Origin: Kushneria sinocarnis
GTDB taxonomy: Bacteria > Pseudomonadota > Gammaproteobacteria > Pseudomonadales > Halomonadaceae
NCBI RefSeq assembly: GCF_003633775.1
Contig: NZ_RBIN01000005.1
Span: 248,001-312,000 of the forward strand
Length of the DNA: 64,000 bases
Direction: 5' to 3'
The translations under genes and the position numbers were made by a program. The notes below the pieces were generated by a model. The model saw only the letters and a program-made list of their open reading frames with translations, made no database searches and was not told where the DNA came from. Shown piece by piece: positions 63,541 to 64,000 of this stretch (position 1 is its first letter; every line of letters starts with the position of its first letter).

Positions 63541-64000
63541 ATGTCACGCCCATATGACCGCTATCGCGACCGGCTTTGCCGTTACGCCATTCGCCAACCG
63601 CTGCTCTGCGGCGCCCTGCTGTCCGGTGCGCTGCCGATGGCGGTCACCCACGCCGAGGAGCCCGGCACCCAGTCGCAGGTGGTGGTCTCCGCCGCGTCAC
63701 TGGCGGATGTGACCGGCCCCACCGAAGGCTATCGGGTCTCGGGCAGTGATGCCGCCACCAAAACCGCCACGCCGCTGATCGAGACGGCCCGTTCGGTCGA
63801 CGTGATCACCCGGGCGCAGCTGGATGATCAGAACGCGCAGAGCATGAACGACGCCCTGCTCTATACGCCCGGCGCCTTTACCGGCCTGGCCGGTGCCTCC
63901 AAACGCTCCGACGTGGTGGCGCTGCGGGGCTTTCATGGCGGCGATGTTTCCAACACCTTCCTCGACGGCATGCGGCTGCAGAGCGATCCGGGTGCCTATT
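63541..64000 (+). CDS. TonB-dependent siderophore receptor (partial, cut by window end)
   Basis: The first 153 codons encode an outer membrane receptor of the ferric-siderophore class. After an extended N-terminal signal region (RQPLLCGALLSGALPMAVTH, cleavage near AHAEE-like residues about 39) comes the plug domain: KTATPLIETARSVDVITRAQ, LDDQNAQSMNDALLYTPGAF and the FHGGDVSNTFLDGMRL segment. This order matches FhuA/FpvA/FoxA-type plugs. The gene continues beyond 64000. A Fur box and a PchR-like regulator lie directly upstream, indicating iron-limited, siderophore-induced expression. Confidence 0.9.
   Translation, partial: MSRPYDRYRDRLCRYAIRQPLLCGALLSGALPMAVTHAEEPGTQSQVVVSAASLADVTGPTEGYRVSGSDAATKTATPLIETARSVDVITRAQLDDQNAQSMNDALLYTPGAFTGLAGASKRSDVVALRGFHGGDVSNTFLDGMRLQSDPGAY

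Noticed and set aside
1-64000. CRISPR arrays, tRNA or rRNA genes, transposases, integrases, prophage genes
   Set aside because: None found on reading; no regularly spaced repeats, CCA-ended cloverleafs, DDE or tyrosine recombinase motifs were seen.

Overview
The window is GC-rich, densely packed gammaproteobacterial chromosome. Halomonadaceae (Halomonas, Salinicola or Kushneria type) is my best guess. This is inferred from gene content: RutR-type control of xanthine dehydrogenase, tripartite tricarboxylate transporters, an OprD-type porin, Dcm, GltBD, and short GCGACTNNAGTCGC REP-like palindromes. No rRNA, tRNA, phage, insertion sequence or CRISPR was seen. Almost every base belongs to one of about 49 metabolic, transport or regulatory genes, or to short intergenic control regions.

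Layout. 0-5.6 kb: pirin, RbsD/ribokinase, a secreted C69-type peptidase whose nucleophile position is Ser, nitronate monooxygenase, AroQ. 5.6-15.4 kb: purine catabolism, with an MFS permease, a RutR-like repressor, a RutR-type operator, xdhA-xdhB-xdhC(frameshifted)-guaD, then divergent hiuH and uraD. Together these convert guanine/xanthine to urate and 5-hydroxyisourate toward allantoin, but no urate oxidase is encoded here. 15.4-20.9 kb: DUF938 methyltransferase, OprD-like porin, App1-like phosphatase, RhlE-like helicase, DUF2218. 20.9-26.7 kb: three tandem paralogous polytopic membrane proteins (PTPS-related/GT-C-like), with unusually loose, less GC-rich spacing.

27-35.9 kb: DUF445, homocysteine S-methyltransferase, POT peptide transporter, aminopeptidase P, a MetE C-terminal-type methionine synthase behind a perfect MetR-type box, DUF427, and a PQQ-type sugar dehydrogenase. 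36-43.9 kb: gltBD, then two Hsp20 genes. The first Hsp20 gene has a near-consensus sigma-32 promoter and a ROSE-like RNA thermometer sequestering its ribosome binding site. 43.9-46.7 kb: a Tat-exported aldo/keto reductase and an orphan Dcm methylase.

46.7-51.7 kb: a GntR regulator divergent from a PdxA-like dehydrogenase plus the TctCBA transporter. The PdxA paralogue has lost the usual phosphosubstrate-binding residues and has no kinase partner, so the operon probably handles an unassigned organic acid. 51.8-54.5 kb: LysE exporter and GH15 glucanase/trehalase. 54.6-62.4 kb: a sugar-acid catabolic unit (sugar isomerase/epimerase, hydroxyacid dehydrogenase, GntP permease, and an open reading frame joining AraD1/GguC to 2-ketoglutarate-semialdehyde dehydrogenase) with a divergent LysR regulator and a clear palindromic operator. 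62.5-64 kb: a PchR-like AraC regulator, a Fur-box-like site and the start of a TonB-dependent siderophore receptor cut by the window edge.

No wholly new defence or mobile system is visible. The most interesting items are the PdxA/TTT operon with altered active-site residues, the triplicated membrane enzymes, the AraD1-dehydrogenase fusion with a relic internal start, the Ser-for-Cys secreted peptidase, and several very legible regulatory sites.
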